Part shown: in pieces, positions 54,662 through 63,868 of the stretch
Numbering within the stretch: position 1 is the stretch's first letter
Layout of the letters: each line of letters begins with the position of its first letter
Origin: Luteirhabdus salina
Lineage (GTDB): Bacteria; Bacteroidota; Bacteroidia; Flavobacteriales; Flavobacteriaceae
DNA: 64,000 bases
Assembly (NCBI GenBank): GCA_025384855.1
Contig: JALAHT010000001.1
Location: 310,001 to 374,000 of the forward strand
Direction: 5' to 3'
Notes under the pieces: generated by a model
The model's database searches: none
Seen by the model: the letters and a program-made list of their open reading frames with translations, nothing else
Told to the model about the DNA's origin: nothing
Made by a program: the position numbers and the translations under genes

Positions 54662-55888
54662 TTAATATTCGTCGTACTCGTCGCCAAAGTTGAACGTTAG
54701 TCCAAAACGAAGTGTCCCTTCCAATGGAGAACGGACTCTGGAGGTAGAGAACAGATAAGAAATATCGATGTTGATGGCCGTATAACGGAACCCAGCTCCT
54801 AGCGATAAAAACTTACGTGATCCTTTATCTTCACTTTCATTGAAGTAACCTGCACGGAAAGCGAATACATCTTGGTACCAATATTCTGCTCCCAATGCCC
54901 ACGTAAATTCTTTCAACTCTTCAGAAAATCCTCCCGGTGCATCTCCAAACGATTGGAAGACCCCTTTAAAGAAGTTCACATCAGGATCGGATCCTTCAAA
55001 AATGGCATTGTCATTAATGACTTCTTCACCATCGTCCAAATCGCCATCACCGTTGGCGTCTACGAATTCCGTTCCACGGATAGGAGGTGTTGGCACTAAA
55101 AGTTTATTCACTTCAGCATTTACGCCAATCTTATTGTAGGCGTCAAGAATAAAGTCGAAACCACCACCAAGGCCTAAGTTTGTTGGAAGGAAGTTTTCTT
55201 GCCCTACTTCATCATATGAAATTTTTGGTCCGAGATTAGAAATATTAAAACCAGCTCTCCAACGTCCGTCAAAATCGTTATACGCAATCTCTTCACTTTG
55301 GTAATACCCTGAAATATCTACTGCAAAGCTACTTCCCGCTGAAGCATCGTCGGAGTTTGGCGCCGACTGAATCCTCAAATCAGAACGCAGATAACGACCG
55401 GTAACCGCCATAGAGAAACGCTCACTCAATCGAAGGGCGTAGGAAACATCGAAAGTTAATTCGTTAGGCTTTTCAATTAAACCGATATCATCGGCTGTTT
55501 GGCGAATCTCGATTTCACCCAAACTGAAATAGCGAAAGCTTGCCGCCACAGCACTTCTTTCATTCAAACGATTGTAATACGTTAAATTCCCCAAGAAAAT
55601 ATCGTTCACCAACTGGCTCAAATACGGTGTATACGTAATACCAACAGCCTGCTTGGAAATAGCGAAGGCATATTTAGCAGGGTTCCATTGTTGCGAAAAG
55701 GCATCTGCAGAAGTAGCCACACCGATATCACCCATACCCGCAGAACGAGCATCGGCAGAAATCAATACAAAAGGAACTCCAGTAGTAATAACTCTAGAGT
55801 CTTGCTGATTAGGAACGATTATGGTTTCTTGTGCACTTACTTCAAAAATGAAAATGGAAAGGAATGATAAAAGAAGTATTTTCTTCAT
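54662..55888 (-). CDS. porV: PorV (LptO), T9SS outer-membrane shuttle protein
   Basis: Outer-membrane beta-barrel of the FadL-like family that carries cargo from the T9SS translocon to the PorU attachment complex. 408 residues from ATG 55888. Signal MKKILLLSFLSIFIFEVSAQE, then the family's N-terminal stretch GVPFVLISADARSAGMGDIGVATSADAFSQQWNPAKYAF (about 34-72). The rest shows alternating beta strands ending TLRFGLTFNFGDEYDEY. It follows porU and precedes cdd. Confidence 0.93.
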   Translation of the reverse strand: MKKILLLSFLSIFIFEVSAQETIIVPNQQDSRVITTGVPFVLISADARSAGMGDIGVATSADAFSQQWNPAKYAFAISKQAVGITYTPYLSQLVNDIFLGNLTYYNRLNERSAVAASFRYFSLGEIEIRQTADDIGLIEKPNELTFDVSYALRLSERFSMAVTGRYLRSDLRIQSAPNSDDASAGSSFAVDISGYYQSEEIAYNDFDGRWRAGFNISNLGPKISYDEVGQENFLPTNLGLGGGFDFILDAYNKIGVNAEVNKLLVPTPPIRGTEFVDANGDGDLDDGEEVINDNAIFEGSDPDVNFFKGVFQSFGDAPGGFSEELKEFTWALGAEYWYQDVFAFRAGYFNESEDKGSRKFLSLGAGFRYTAINIDISYLFSTSRVRSPLEGTLRFGLTFNFGDEYDEY

Positions 55889-55924
55889 GAGGTTATGTGT
55901 TTTGGGCAAATATAAATGTATTTT

Positions 55925-58900
55925 TTAAAGGATTACGAGTTTCTCGTATTTTTCAGTTTGCTTATTGGTTAACGTACTTTTTACCGTAATCTTGTATACG
56001 TAGACACCTTTTCCAATTCGATCACCAAAATCGTCCCTTCCATCCCACGTAATATCACGAGATCTATTTCCGATGGTTGTAACGATCTGATTACGCGTCC
56101 ATACGAGTTTTCCGGTAACGGTAAACACCTGTACTTGCACTTCAAGAGGTTCGTTTGGCCTGTTGTGTTCAAACCAAAACTCGGTATAGTTTACAAAAGG
56201 ATTTGGATAATTTAGAACGTTATCGATCTTCAATTTGTCATCACCTACGACCACGAATTGAATTTCAGAAGTATTAGAATTGTTATAGACATCCCAAGCC
56301 TTTAGGGTTAAGGTATGCAGTCCCGGCTCTAAATCGCGCAACTGATAATTTGCTATACCTCTTGTAAAATCGTCGACATCGGCTTGGTAATATTCATTCA
56401 ATACGAATGGATTTGCTTCATCGCCATCCAAAATAGCCACAATGTCGTGACCTACACCACTAGCGGTATTAATCCCATTATCGTCAGATAATTTAGCGAT
56501 CAGCGCTGGAGAATCATTTGTTATTCCACCAGAAACAAAACCGTCATCGTTCATAAACAATTGGATGTTCGGCCCTTGATTATCTTCCGGAGCATCTTCA
56601 TTTAAACCGCCAATCCGTACGGACTGATTTACCCCTGTATGGTCTTCTTTTTGGTTATTGCGTTTAGCGTACAGGCTTACGCGGCCGTTACCAACTGCAA
56701 TTTGGGTATCGCGTGGCATTACAAATTCGAATTCGAACTGACCGTTCTCGATAGTCGCTTGACCGTTAAATAGGTTTTGACCTAAGGTAATAAAATCCAT
56801 TATTGCCAATTGGCCAGCATCCAAAACACCATCATTTCCTAAGGTCCGTCGCTCGACATTCTTATCGAATACCTTGGCCTCCAACACTCCTTGATAATTA
56901 CTGAGCAAATTACCATTTAGGTCAACCACCTCTCCCTTCATCTTAACACGACCCAATGCTGGCAAGGGAGGAGAACCTAAGCCAATAGGTTGATCATTAA
57001 CTGATGTTAACCGTATTTCCTGATTTGGAAACGCCAATGGCAGCGCGGGATCGCCAATATAGAAAACCACTCTTCTTGAATCCCGAGTTTCACCATTTTT
57101 TGCTCGTCGCAATGCTTCAGCAGGTGGATAAGACCCCTCTACTCCGTATCCGAAAAGGTTTTCTGCCATCGCCTTATTGATATCACTTCCCAGCTGTGCA
57201 CCAATTTTTCGTGTCGTCGTTATTAATGATATTGCACCCCCGTTAGGATTCCAGTAGGTAAGTTCACCACCCGTGATACGGGAGGGAAGGTCAAATTTAG
57301 TAAACTCACAAGTAATGGTTATTATACAGGGTAATCGATTCTTATTATTCAAGTTATTGGCCATCTCTTTGGTGAAGATACGCTCGCTACTTAATCCATC
57401 TTCTCCTCCATGTCCAAAATAATTCATAATTAACACTCCTGCTTCCAAAATCTCGGTAATGCGATCATTTACTTCTGGGTAACGATTTCCGCCAGCAGAA
57501 GCCTCCTGTTGAAAAGCATCTGAATGCACTTTCTTTAAGTTAACAAACGGCTTCTCTTCAACAATTTCATCCCCAAGACTATCCAACCGTTTCTGAAGCG
57601 CATCAAATTCCCAGGATTCGTCGACGTCGTCTGAAACAATCAAAAGGTTATTTCGCCAGTTTCCATACGCTTCATCTGAGGTATAGGAAATAATCTTATC
57701 GACCATTTGATTTGCCAACAGTACATTATCGGCTAAGATTCTTCCTACGGCAATATCCAGTTTTTCGGTTCCATTCATAACCCCCTCATTAGGATCCATA
57801 CATCCGTAAAAATCATCGGTCATAAAAGAGTCAGAATCCTGAACACTCTCTACTGTTTGAAAAGTTGGAACTATATTATTATTGTTGGGAAGTCGGTTTT
57901 TATAATCGACCGAGGCGTCACCAAAGAATCCGATATATTGAAGTCGATTGTCCGGGGAAGAAGCATTATCGTATATATATTTCACAAAATTTCGGATAGC
58001 CCCAATATCCTGTTTTCCCGAACTAAACTCTTCATAAATTTTATCGGTAGTCACCACCTTCACCCTAAGTCCACTTTGTGTTTGATGGAAATTTGCCAAG
58101 CGCAGTGCTGGTTGTAATAGGAATGGCGCAGTTACAATTAAATAATCGATGTCCTGAAAGGCACCTGATGCGTCTTTCAACACCGTACCCTTTAAGTTTT
58201 GGTTTGGCACTCGAGGATCGGTAATGGCAATGGGCTGATAATAATCGGACGGATGTACCGCAACGAATTCGCGTTCCTGCCCTAAAGTCGACTTAAATGA
58301 AATTGTAGAAGCGCTTTCCTCGTTTGAAACCGACGTAATACTTTCAATATTTGTTATATCCCAAATTTCGGAATAGGCAGACGCATTCGAAAATTGATAT
58401 TCTGCAATTCCACTCTGACTGGCCACACTTTCATTTTCAAACAGTATTTGGGAATCCGTTCCCGTTAATTGGCGCAGTGCTTCCACTCTAACATAATCCA
58501 AGTACCCTACACTACTTGGGTTTCCATTGTTATTATACGTAAGATTAACGGAAACCGACGGACCGGCAGCAGGAATGGTATAGACTCTTTGATTATCTTG
58601 AAGGACTTCCTCGCCAATTGCAGCGATTGTTAAGGGGTCGAGCGAGGTACTATTTACGGTTACCGAAAAACTGGTCTGACTTTCAGAAACGCCGGCCACT
58701 TTTACCTCGACACGCATATCCGATCCCGACACAATATTTGGAAAGTCGAACTCATAGGTTTGGTCATTTTCAATGTCGAAGCGATTACCAAACCAACGTC
58801 TTCCTATCTTTCCAGGTGAATATTCATCCTCTTCCTGAAAACCAGCATCGTTAAAAGTTGTAATTGTGGCGGTTGCCGCTCCTGACGGTTGTATCATAGG

Positions 58901-59797
58901 CTGAATCCGCATGCCAGGCCCTCCACTAACCGTAACATAATAATAGGAATCGTCGCTATACGGATTGAGGTGTGTTTCACTCTCTTCATCGTACCCTTTG
59001 GTACTAATGCCGTAAAATAAAATATAATCGTTATTACCAAAAGAACCGTCCTCTTCACCAACAACACGGATAGGTGTTTGGGGAAGGTCGAACTGTGTAT
59101 TGTCTGCCAATAGCAATGGAAGCGGTTTTCCGCCATGCCCATATATTTTTATATTCCTAGGATCAATAGTATTAGTGTTCATCCCCAAATTATCGAGAAA
59201 GGATTTATTTATGCGGTGAACACCCGTTTCTTCTACCTTAAATTTAAACCATTCGCCCGTCGCCAATACCGAATTTTGAATCGGCATTCGCATTGGGCTA
59301 CCGCTACGCTGTTTTGAATAGCTAATCGTAAAGGAGGTTATTTTTTCCAATCGACCATTTCTGCGAATAATAGGTGTTGCTGAAACAGTAGTATAAAGTT
59401 CTGTTCTTGCTTGAGAACTGCTAATTGAAAAAGAGGGAGTGCTCGGAATAGTGCTTGCCTGAATCAACGATTGCTCGCGTTGAGTTAAGGGCGCATACTG
59501 AATGTTTGAAACCTGCAGCGAATTCTTCATCGCATACCCATCGTCTAACCATTGATCTCGAAACATAATAGTTCCTTCCAATTTAAGCTTTAGTCGGTCT
59601 TTTGCTCTATTCCGTTCGGATGTTACCCGTTTGGCATTACTATTTTTGGCAAAATCCGTTTGTTGCATTCCTCGTGAAGCACGTTGATTTTTAGGCAATG
59701 GCTCGTAGGCCTCCCATGGCACAACAATCGTTTTCGTCTGCCCAAAGGACAGGACGCTTATAAAACCGCAAAGGATAAAAAATAAATAGTTACTCAT
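55925..59797 (-). CDS. porU: PorU, T9SS C-terminal signal peptidase (gingipain-like C25)
   Basis: Surface-exposed sortase-like peptidase that removes the T9SS C-terminal domain from cargo and attaches it to an anionic lipopolysaccharide or equivalent. About 1290 residues with a signal peptide (MSNYLFFILCGFISVLSFGQ). The C25 catalytic pair is visible: His in MNYFGHGGEDGLS near 796 and Cys in ITITCEFTKFD near 830. The C-terminus has a type A-like sorting fold (NVLNYPNPFVNYTEFWFEHN then DDFGDRIGKGVYVYKI). A longer start (ATG 59806) lies only 9 bases from the -7 element, so the ATG at 59797 is preferred. It is first in the porU-porV unit. Confidence 0.93.
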   Translation of the reverse strand: MSNYLFFILCGFISVLSFGQTKTIVVPWEAYEPLPKNQRASRGMQQTDFAKNSNAKRVTSERNRAKDRLKLKLEGTIMFRDQWLDDGYAMKNSLQVSNIQYAPLTQREQSLIQASTIPSTPSFSISSSQARTELYTTVSATPIIRRNGRLEKITSFTISYSKQRSGSPMRMPIQNSVLATGEWFKFKVEETGVHRINKSFLDNLGMNTNTIDPRNIKIYGHGGKPLPLLLADNTQFDLPQTPIRVVGEEDGSFGNNDYILFYGISTKGYDEESETHLNPYSDDSYYYVTVSGGPGMRIQPMIQPSGAATATITTFNDAGFQEEDEYSPGKIGRRWFGNRFDIENDQTYEFDFPNIVSGSDMRVEVKVAGVSESQTSFSVTVNSTSLDPLTIAAIGEEVLQDNQRVYTIPAAGPSVSVNLTYNNNGNPSSVGYLDYVRVEALRQLTGTDSQILFENESVASQSGIAEYQFSNASAYSEIWDITNIESITSVSNEESASTISFKSTLGQEREFVAVHPSDYYQPIAITDPRVPNQNLKGTVLKDASGAFQDIDYLIVTAPFLLQPALRLANFHQTQSGLRVKVVTTDKIYEEFSSGKQDIGAIRNFVKYIYDNASSPDNRLQYIGFFGDASVDYKNRLPNNNNIVPTFQTVESVQDSDSFMTDDFYGCMDPNEGVMNGTEKLDIAVGRILADNVLLANQMVDKIISYTSDEAYGNWRNNLLIVSDDVDESWEFDALQKRLDSLGDEIVEEKPFVNLKKVHSDAFQQEASAGGNRYPEVNDRITEILEAGVLIMNYFGHGGEDGLSSERIFTKEMANNLNNKNRLPCIITITCEFTKFDLPSRITGGELTYWNPNGGAISLITTTRKIGAQLGSDINKAMAENLFGYGVEGSYPPAEALRRAKNGETRDSRRVVFYIGDPALPLAFPNQEIRLTSVNDQPIGLGSPPLPALGRVKMKGEVVDLNGNLLSNYQGVLEAKVFDKNVERRTLGNDGVLDAGQLAIMDFITLGQNLFNGQATIENGQFEFEFVMPRDTQIAVGNGRVSLYAKRNNQKEDHTGVNQSVRIGGLNEDAPEDNQGPNIQLFMNDDGFVSGGITNDSPALIAKLSDDNGINTASGVGHDIVAILDGDEANPFVLNEYYQADVDDFTRGIANYQLRDLEPGLHTLTLKAWDVYNNSNTSEIQFVVVGDDKLKIDNVLNYPNPFVNYTEFWFEHNRPNEPLEVQVQVFTVTGKLVWTRNQIVTTIGNRSRDITWDGRDDFGDRIGKGVYVYKITVKSTLTNKQTEKYEKLVIL

Positions 59798-59814
59798 CAT
59801 TGTCATTAACGCAT

Positions 59815-59822
59815 CAAATATA
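59815..59822 (-). promoter_or_regulatory. -7 element of porU
   Basis: Minus-strand TATATTTG matches TAnnTTTG, 17 bases before the ATG at 59797. With initiation about 7 bases past the box, the leader would be about ten bases or fewer. No -33 TTG at the right spacing. Confidence 0.45.
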
Positions 59823-59959
59823 CAGTTAGTATAATGGGCACTTTCGAAAAAGTTGGAAAATTATTTCCCGATGAAATAAAATCGATTTACTATCGTTTCA
59901 CTAAGGAGTTAGTGGGGAGAACCCCTAAAACCTAACGAATTATAAAAAGTAAAATATTA

Positions 59960-59989
59960 TTGCATTTTTACCGTTAATTACTATATTGC
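59960..59989 (+). promoter_or_regulatory. gldJ promoter
   Basis: TTG at 59960-59962, spacer of 19 bases, then TATATTGC at 59982-59989 (one base off TAnnTTTG). It lies 26 bases before the ATG at 60016, and the alternative TTG start at 59986 falls inside the box. Confidence 0.5.
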
Positions 59990-60015
59990 GAACCCAATTT
60001 ATCAGAATTGATACT

Positions 60016-61695
60016 ATGAACGAAAAGAAAACCTTAGCATTGCGACTCCTTATCCTACTGGTCGCAACAGGAATATTCGTAAGCTGCAACAAATCTAGAG
60101 ATTACAAGAATACGTCGAGAGCTACAGGTTGGAAACTCAACGACAAAGAAGGTGGTTTCCAGTACAACCCTGAAGCAAAGGAACAGGAAACTGGTCCGGG
60201 ACTTGTATTTATTGAAGGTGGTACGTTTACCATGGGGCGTGTTCAAGACGATCCTATGCACGATTGGAATAACACTCCAACCCAACAACACGTTCAGTCT
60301 TTCTACATGGACGAAACGGAGGTAACGAACTTGATGTACCTTCAATATCTTGATTGGATTAAAGATGTTTTCCCACCAGCAGACGAAAACTACCGTAATA
60401 TTTATGCAGGCGCACTACCCGATACTTTGGTTTGGAGAAACCGTCTTGGGTATAACGAGGTAATGACAAACAACTATTTGCGTCACCCTGCCTACGCTCA
60501 ATATCCCGTAGTAGGAGTTAGTTGGGTACAAGCTGTTGAATTCAGTAACTGGCGTACCGACCGTGTAAACGAACTTATCTTGGAGGAAGAAGGATTTACC
60601 GCTCGTGGTGCACGTTACGACGTTGAGCCAGGTGAAACCTTTAGCACACAAACATATTTGAATGCTCCTACCATGACTTATGGTGGTAAAGATTCTATTA
60701 CTCGTGGCGGAAAAAGCTCGGAGCGCTTATTAAGCCGAAACGAAGACAGTACTAATATTTATGTTCAACGTAAGGATGGATTGCTATTGCCTTCTTACCG
60801 ACTTCCAACGGAAGCCGAGTGGGAATATGCAGCCTTAGGCCTAGTTGGACTTCGAAATTATAACGTATATCGCGGTCGTAAGAAATATCCATGGGACGGA
60901 CAATATACACGTTCTGGAAAGCGTCGTAGCCGTGGTGACCAATTAGCGAACTTTAAGCAAGGTGATGGTGACTATGGAGGAATTGCTGGATGGAGTGATG
61001 ATGGCGCAGATATTACCGCTGAAATTAAGTCGTATGAACCAAACGATTTCGGTTTATATGATATGGCGGGTAATGTAGCCGAATGGGTTGCCGATGTATA
61101 TCGTCCTATCGTTGATGACGAATTTAACGATTTCAACTACTATCGTGGTAACGTATATACCAAACATGCAATCGACGAAGACGGTAAGGTAAAAGTTGTT
61201 ACCGCAGATTCTATTCTTTATGACACCTTGAGTAACGGACGCATCGTAGCGCGTAATCTTCCAGGTGAAATTATGGAAGTACCTGTAGGCGACGAGGAAA
61301 CATACTTAAGAACAAACTTTTCGACTAGTGATAACCGTGACTTCCGTGATGGAGACAAACGTTCTACTCGCTACTACCAATCTTTTAACGATTTTGGTGG
61401 TGAAACTGAAAGCGATGAGAAAGAACGCATGTACAACTCTCCTAAGCATAAAGTATATGCTGATAGCACAGGGAAAATGGATATGCAATACGATGAATCC
61501 TCGAACCGTACTACACTTATCGATAATGAAGTCCGAGTGTATAAAGGTGGTTCGTGGAGAGATCGCGATTACTGGTTAGACCCAGCACAGCGCCGTTTCT
61601 TCCCACAGGATATGGCAACCGACTACATCGGATTCCGTTGTGCAATGTCTCGTGTTGGATCAAAATCCAAAAAAGGAAAACGACCAAGAGATTAA
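60016..61695 (+). CDS. gldJ: GldJ, gliding motility lipoprotein (SUMF1-like)
   Basis: Lipoprotein needed for gliding and T9SS function in Flavobacteriia, 559 residues from ATG 60016. Signal with lipobox near residue 22 (LLVATGIFVSC). The bulk is a formylglycine-generating-enzyme-like (SUMF1/FGE-sulfatase) fold: FIEGGTFTMGRVQDD near 65, MDETEVTNLMYLQYLDWI near 94, and YRLPTEAEWEYAALG near 253. NDFGLYDMAGNVAEWVADVYRP (near 335) and VYKGGSWRDRDYWLDPAQRRFFPQDMATDYIGFRCAMS (near 505) follow. GldJ and GldK are paralogues; the next-door murF is the usual gldJ neighbour and supports GldJ. Confidence 0.93.
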   Translation: MNEKKTLALRLLILLVATGIFVSCNKSRDYKNTSRATGWKLNDKEGGFQYNPEAKEQETGPGLVFIEGGTFTMGRVQDDPMHDWNNTPTQQHVQSFYMDETEVTNLMYLQYLDWIKDVFPPADENYRNIYAGALPDTLVWRNRLGYNEVMTNNYLRHPAYAQYPVVGVSWVQAVEFSNWRTDRVNELILEEEGFTARGARYDVEPGETFSTQTYLNAPTMTYGGKDSITRGGKSSERLLSRNEDSTNIYVQRKDGLLLPSYRLPTEAEWEYAALGLVGLRNYNVYRGRKKYPWDGQYTRSGKRRSRGDQLANFKQGDGDYGGIAGWSDDGADITAEIKSYEPNDFGLYDMAGNVAEWVADVYRPIVDDEFNDFNYYRGNVYTKHAIDEDGKVKVVTADSILYDTLSNGRIVARNLPGEIMEVPVGDEETYLRTNFSTSDNRDFRDGDKRSTRYYQSFNDFGGETESDEKERMYNSPKHKVYADSTGKMDMQYDESSNRTTLIDNEVRVYKGGSWRDRDYWLDPAQRRFFPQDMATDYIGFRCAMSRVGSKSKKGKRPRD

Positions 61696-61717
61696 TTTTT
61701 TGATAAAATTTTCAAGC

Positions 61718-61749
61718 AAACCCTTCAATCTTACATTGAAGGGTTTTTT
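61718..61749 (+). terminator. Terminator after gldJ
   Basis: Perfect 12-bp stem AAACCCTTCAAT / ATTGAAGGGTTT (61718-61729, 61735-61746), loop CTTAC, then TTT. It separates gldJ from murF, whose start is only 17 bases farther, so murF either has a promoter within this gap or relies on readthrough. Confidence 0.85.
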
Positions 61750-61766
61750 CATTGTATTTTTAGACT

Positions 61767-63050
61767 ATGAGAATTGAAACCTTACACCAACACTTTTTAG
61801 ATAGTAACGGTATCTGCACCGACACTAGAAAGATTACGAAGGGTTGCCTGTTTTTTGCCCTGAAAGGTGAAAACTTTGATGGGAACAAGTTTACCGACGA
61901 AGCATTAGAAAAAGGGGCTTATAAGGTGGTAATTGACGATATGCGATTCCACCGGAACACTGGCGAAACTATCCTCCATGGCGACAGTCTAAGCTTACTT
62001 CAACAATTGGCAACTTATCATAGAAAGTGGTTGAGAATCCCCATTGTATCACTGACCGGCAGTAATGGAAAAACAACGACTAAGGAACTGATCAGTGCTG
62101 TACTTTCGAAGAAATTTAACACGACGGCAACCAAGGGTAATCTAAATAATCATATTGGCGTCCCGCTTACCTTACTCTCAATGACAAGAGACTCTGAAAT
62201 GGGTATCGTTGAAATGGGCGCCAACCATCAAAAGGAAATTGAAAAACTATGCGATATTGCGTTTCCCGATTTTGGCTATATCACCAACTTTGGCAAAGCA
62301 CATTTAGAGGGCTTCGGAGGAGTTGAAGGAGTTGTTAAAGGGAAGTCGGAACTATACCAACATCTTCAGAAGCATGGGAAAAAAGTTTTTGTAAACGGCA
62401 ACGACTCCAAACAGCTTTCCTTAACGAAACAGATGGACCGGATTGTCTTTGGAAGAAACGAAGACTCTGTCGCCCCTATTTTAGTTGAAGAAAACAATCT
62501 TGGACTAAAATTGAAAGTCGATGACACAGAAATACAGAGCCGTTTGGTGGGACGTTATAACTTTGGGAATATTTCAGCGGCAATCGCCATTGGCAATTAT
62601 TTTGAAGTGCCCCTAGAGGCTATTAAGGATGCTATTGAAGGATATGTTCCTTCGAACAACCGTTCACAATTAATGGAAAAAAGCGGCCATACTATTTTAT
62701 TGGATGCCTATAATGCCAATCCAACGAGCATGCTCGCTGCTTTAGAGAATGTTTTTAGCAAACAACGCAATAATTTGGTCCTACTGCTAGGCGATATGTT
62801 TGAACTTGGGAGCGATGCTGAAAAGGAGCATCGAGTAATCACCAACTTTCTTGAAAACAAAACCAAAGCGAAGATCTTTTTAGTAGGCGAAGACTTTTAT
62901 AAGACAAGCTCGGATGCTTCACATATAGAAAAATTCAGAAGCTTTGAAGATGTAAAGCAGGTGTTTCCGAAATCGCTCCCTAACCACTCTTTCATCTTGA
63001 TAAAAGGCTCGAGAGGAATGGCATTGGAACGTATACTTGAATTTATTTGA
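61767..63050 (+). CDS. murF: MurF, UDP-MurNAc-pentapeptide ligase
   Basis: Adds D-Ala-D-Ala to UDP-MurNAc-tripeptide, the last cytoplasmic precursor step; it is the ligase absent from the dcw cluster in this window. 427 residues. ATP loop VSLTGSNGKTTTKELISAVL near residue 94, EMGANHQKEIEKLCDIAFPDFGYITNFGKAHLEGFGG near 150, and LDAYNANPTSMLAALENVFS near 312. The start is ATG, 17 bases past the gldJ terminator. The hairpin at 63057 follows. Confidence 0.95.
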   Translation: MRIETLHQHFLDSNGICTDTRKITKGCLFFALKGENFDGNKFTDEALEKGAYKVVIDDMRFHRNTGETILHGDSLSLLQQLATYHRKWLRIPIVSLTGSNGKTTTKELISAVLSKKFNTTATKGNLNNHIGVPLTLLSMTRDSEMGIVEMGANHQKEIEKLCDIAFPDFGYITNFGKAHLEGFGGVEGVVKGKSELYQHLQKHGKKVFVNGNDSKQLSLTKQMDRIVFGRNEDSVAPILVEENNLGLKLKVDDTEIQSRLVGRYNFGNISAAIAIGNYFEVPLEAIKDAIEGYVPSNNRSQLMEKSGHTILLDAYNANPTSMLAALENVFSKQRNNLVLLLGDMFELGSDAEKEHRVITNFLENKTKAKIFLVGEDFYKTSSDASHIEKFRSFEDVKQVFPKSLPNHSFILIKGSRGMALERILEFI

Positions 63051-63056
63051 TAAAAA

Positions 63057-63082
63057 AATCCCGAGTCCATTGACTCGGGATT
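63057..63082 (-). terminator. Hairpin between murF and tRNA-Val(GAC)
   Basis: Stem AATCCCGAGTC / GACTCGGGATT (63057-63067, 63072-63082) with a 4-base loop. On the minus strand it is followed by a run of seven T, so it fits termination of the minus-strand tRNA; murF runs into it from the other side. Confidence 0.8.
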
Positions 63083-63095
63083 AATGCCTTTAAAG

Positions 63096-63170
63096 TGGGT
63101 CATACTGGATTCGAACCAGTGACTTCTACCCTGTCAAGGTAACACTCTGAACCAACTGAGTTAATGACCC
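63096..63170 (-). tRNA. tRNA-Val (anticodon GAC)
   Basis: 75-base minus-strand cloverleaf: acceptor GGGTCAT/ATGACCC, discriminator A, no encoded CCA. D arm AACTCAGTTGGTTCAGAGTG. Anticodon stem TTACC/GGTAG with loop TTGACAG gives GAC. T arm CACTGGTTCGAATCCAGT. Reads GUC and GUU. Confidence 0.93.
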
Positions 63171-63243
63171 AAGTGCCGACAAAAATACTATTTTTTGGAA
63201 TGGCAATAAAGCTTTAAGGGAAGTTATGGAAAAGAAAAATACA

Positions 63244-63441
63244 GGGATTACTCCCGCCATCCCAGGGCGAGACCGCTCTTGCAAATACAAATCCCCGCTT
63301 GCTTCGCAAACAGTATTTTTTTATCCCGACTCCTTTCAAAAAGGGATTACTCCCGTGATCCCACGGCGAGACCGCTCTTGCAAATACAAATCCCCGCTTG
63401 CTTCGCAAACAGTATTTTTTTATCCCGACTCCTTTCAAAAA
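63244..63441. repeat. Tandem 99-bp direct repeat between two tRNA-Val genes
   Basis: Two adjoining 99-base units (63244-63342 and 63343-63441) differ at three positions. Each begins GGGATTACTCCCG and holds GGCGAGACCGCTCTTGC, GCTTGCTTCGCAAAC (a small hairpin), a run of seven T, and ends CCCGACTCCTTTCAAAAA. Its short open frame on the minus strand is simply duplicated and shows no protein features. No gene is seen from 63171 to 63468. Confidence 0.9.
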
Positions 63442-63468
63442 CGAGTTTTTGACGTTACGGAATAAAAA

Positions 63469-63493
63469 AATCCCGAGTCAATGACTCGGGATT
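63469..63493 (-). terminator. Terminator of tRNA-Val(TAC)
   Basis: Stem AATCCCGAGTC / GACTCGGGATT (63469-63479, 63483-63493), 3-base loop, followed on the minus strand by TTTTTATT. The stem is identical to that at 63057-63082. Confidence 0.8.
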
Positions 63494-63504
63494 TGTGCTT
63501 GAAG

Positions 63505-63579
63505 TGGGCGCGAAGGGATTCGAACCCCTGACCCCTTGGGTGTAAACCAAGTGCTCTGAACCAACTGAGCTACGCGCCC
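63505..63579 (-). tRNA. tRNA-Val (anticodon TAC)
   Basis: 75-base minus-strand cloverleaf: acceptor GGGCGCG/CGCGCCC, discriminator A, no CCA. D arm TAGCTCAGTTGGTTCAGAGC. Anticodon stem CTTGG/CCAAG with loop TTTACAC gives TAC. T arm CAGGGGTTCGAATCCCTT. Reads GUA and other GUN codons; it complements the GAC isoacceptor downstream. Confidence 0.95.
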
Positions 63580-63664
63580 TAAACTATTTCATGCAACTTC
63601 CTTTTATTGATAGCGTGTAGCGAAGTTGCCTGTCCCGATCCCTATCGGGAAGCTACGCGCCCTA
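63568..63664. repeat. 14-bp duplication of the tRNA-Val(TAC) 5' end
   Basis: AGCTACGCGCCCTA occurs at 63568-63581 (the tRNA 5' end, plus-strand view) and again at 63651-63664. Between the copies lie an inverted repeat GCAACTTC/GAAGTTGC (63593-63600, 63622-63629) and the hairpin TCCCGATCCCTATCGGGA just before the second copy. It looks like a small insertion or slippage product at the tRNA. Confidence 0.7.
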
Positions 63665-63671
63665 CTTTTAT

Positions 63672-63720
63672 AGGCAGGCCTGTCTGCCGGAGCACCATAC
63701 TATGGTGCGTAGGCGGGTGC
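63672..63720. repeat. GC-rich hairpin repeats in the gap before the last gene
   Basis: GGCAGGCCTGTCTGCC (63673-63688) and GCACCATACTATGGTGC (63692-63708) are adjoining dyads, the first of the CTGCC/GGCAG family seen elsewhere in the window. The rest of the gap to 63868 is A/T-rich with no gene visible. Confidence 0.7.
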
Positions 63721-63868
63721 AAATATAAAACAGTTTTCTGTTAGCACAAACAATTACTTCAAAAAAATACAGAAAATTTTAAGTCTCCAATTTCCAGTCG
63801 TCTTCCCATAAAGTTTCGTTAAAGAGACAATCTACCCCTACCCTTTCCGTTTCCTTTGTGAACAGTCT

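Noticed and set aside
63214-63465. Internally duplicated open frames between the tRNA-Val genes
   Set aside because: The duplication mirrors the 99-bp DNA repeat; no conserved protein motif, and the frames overlap a terminator.
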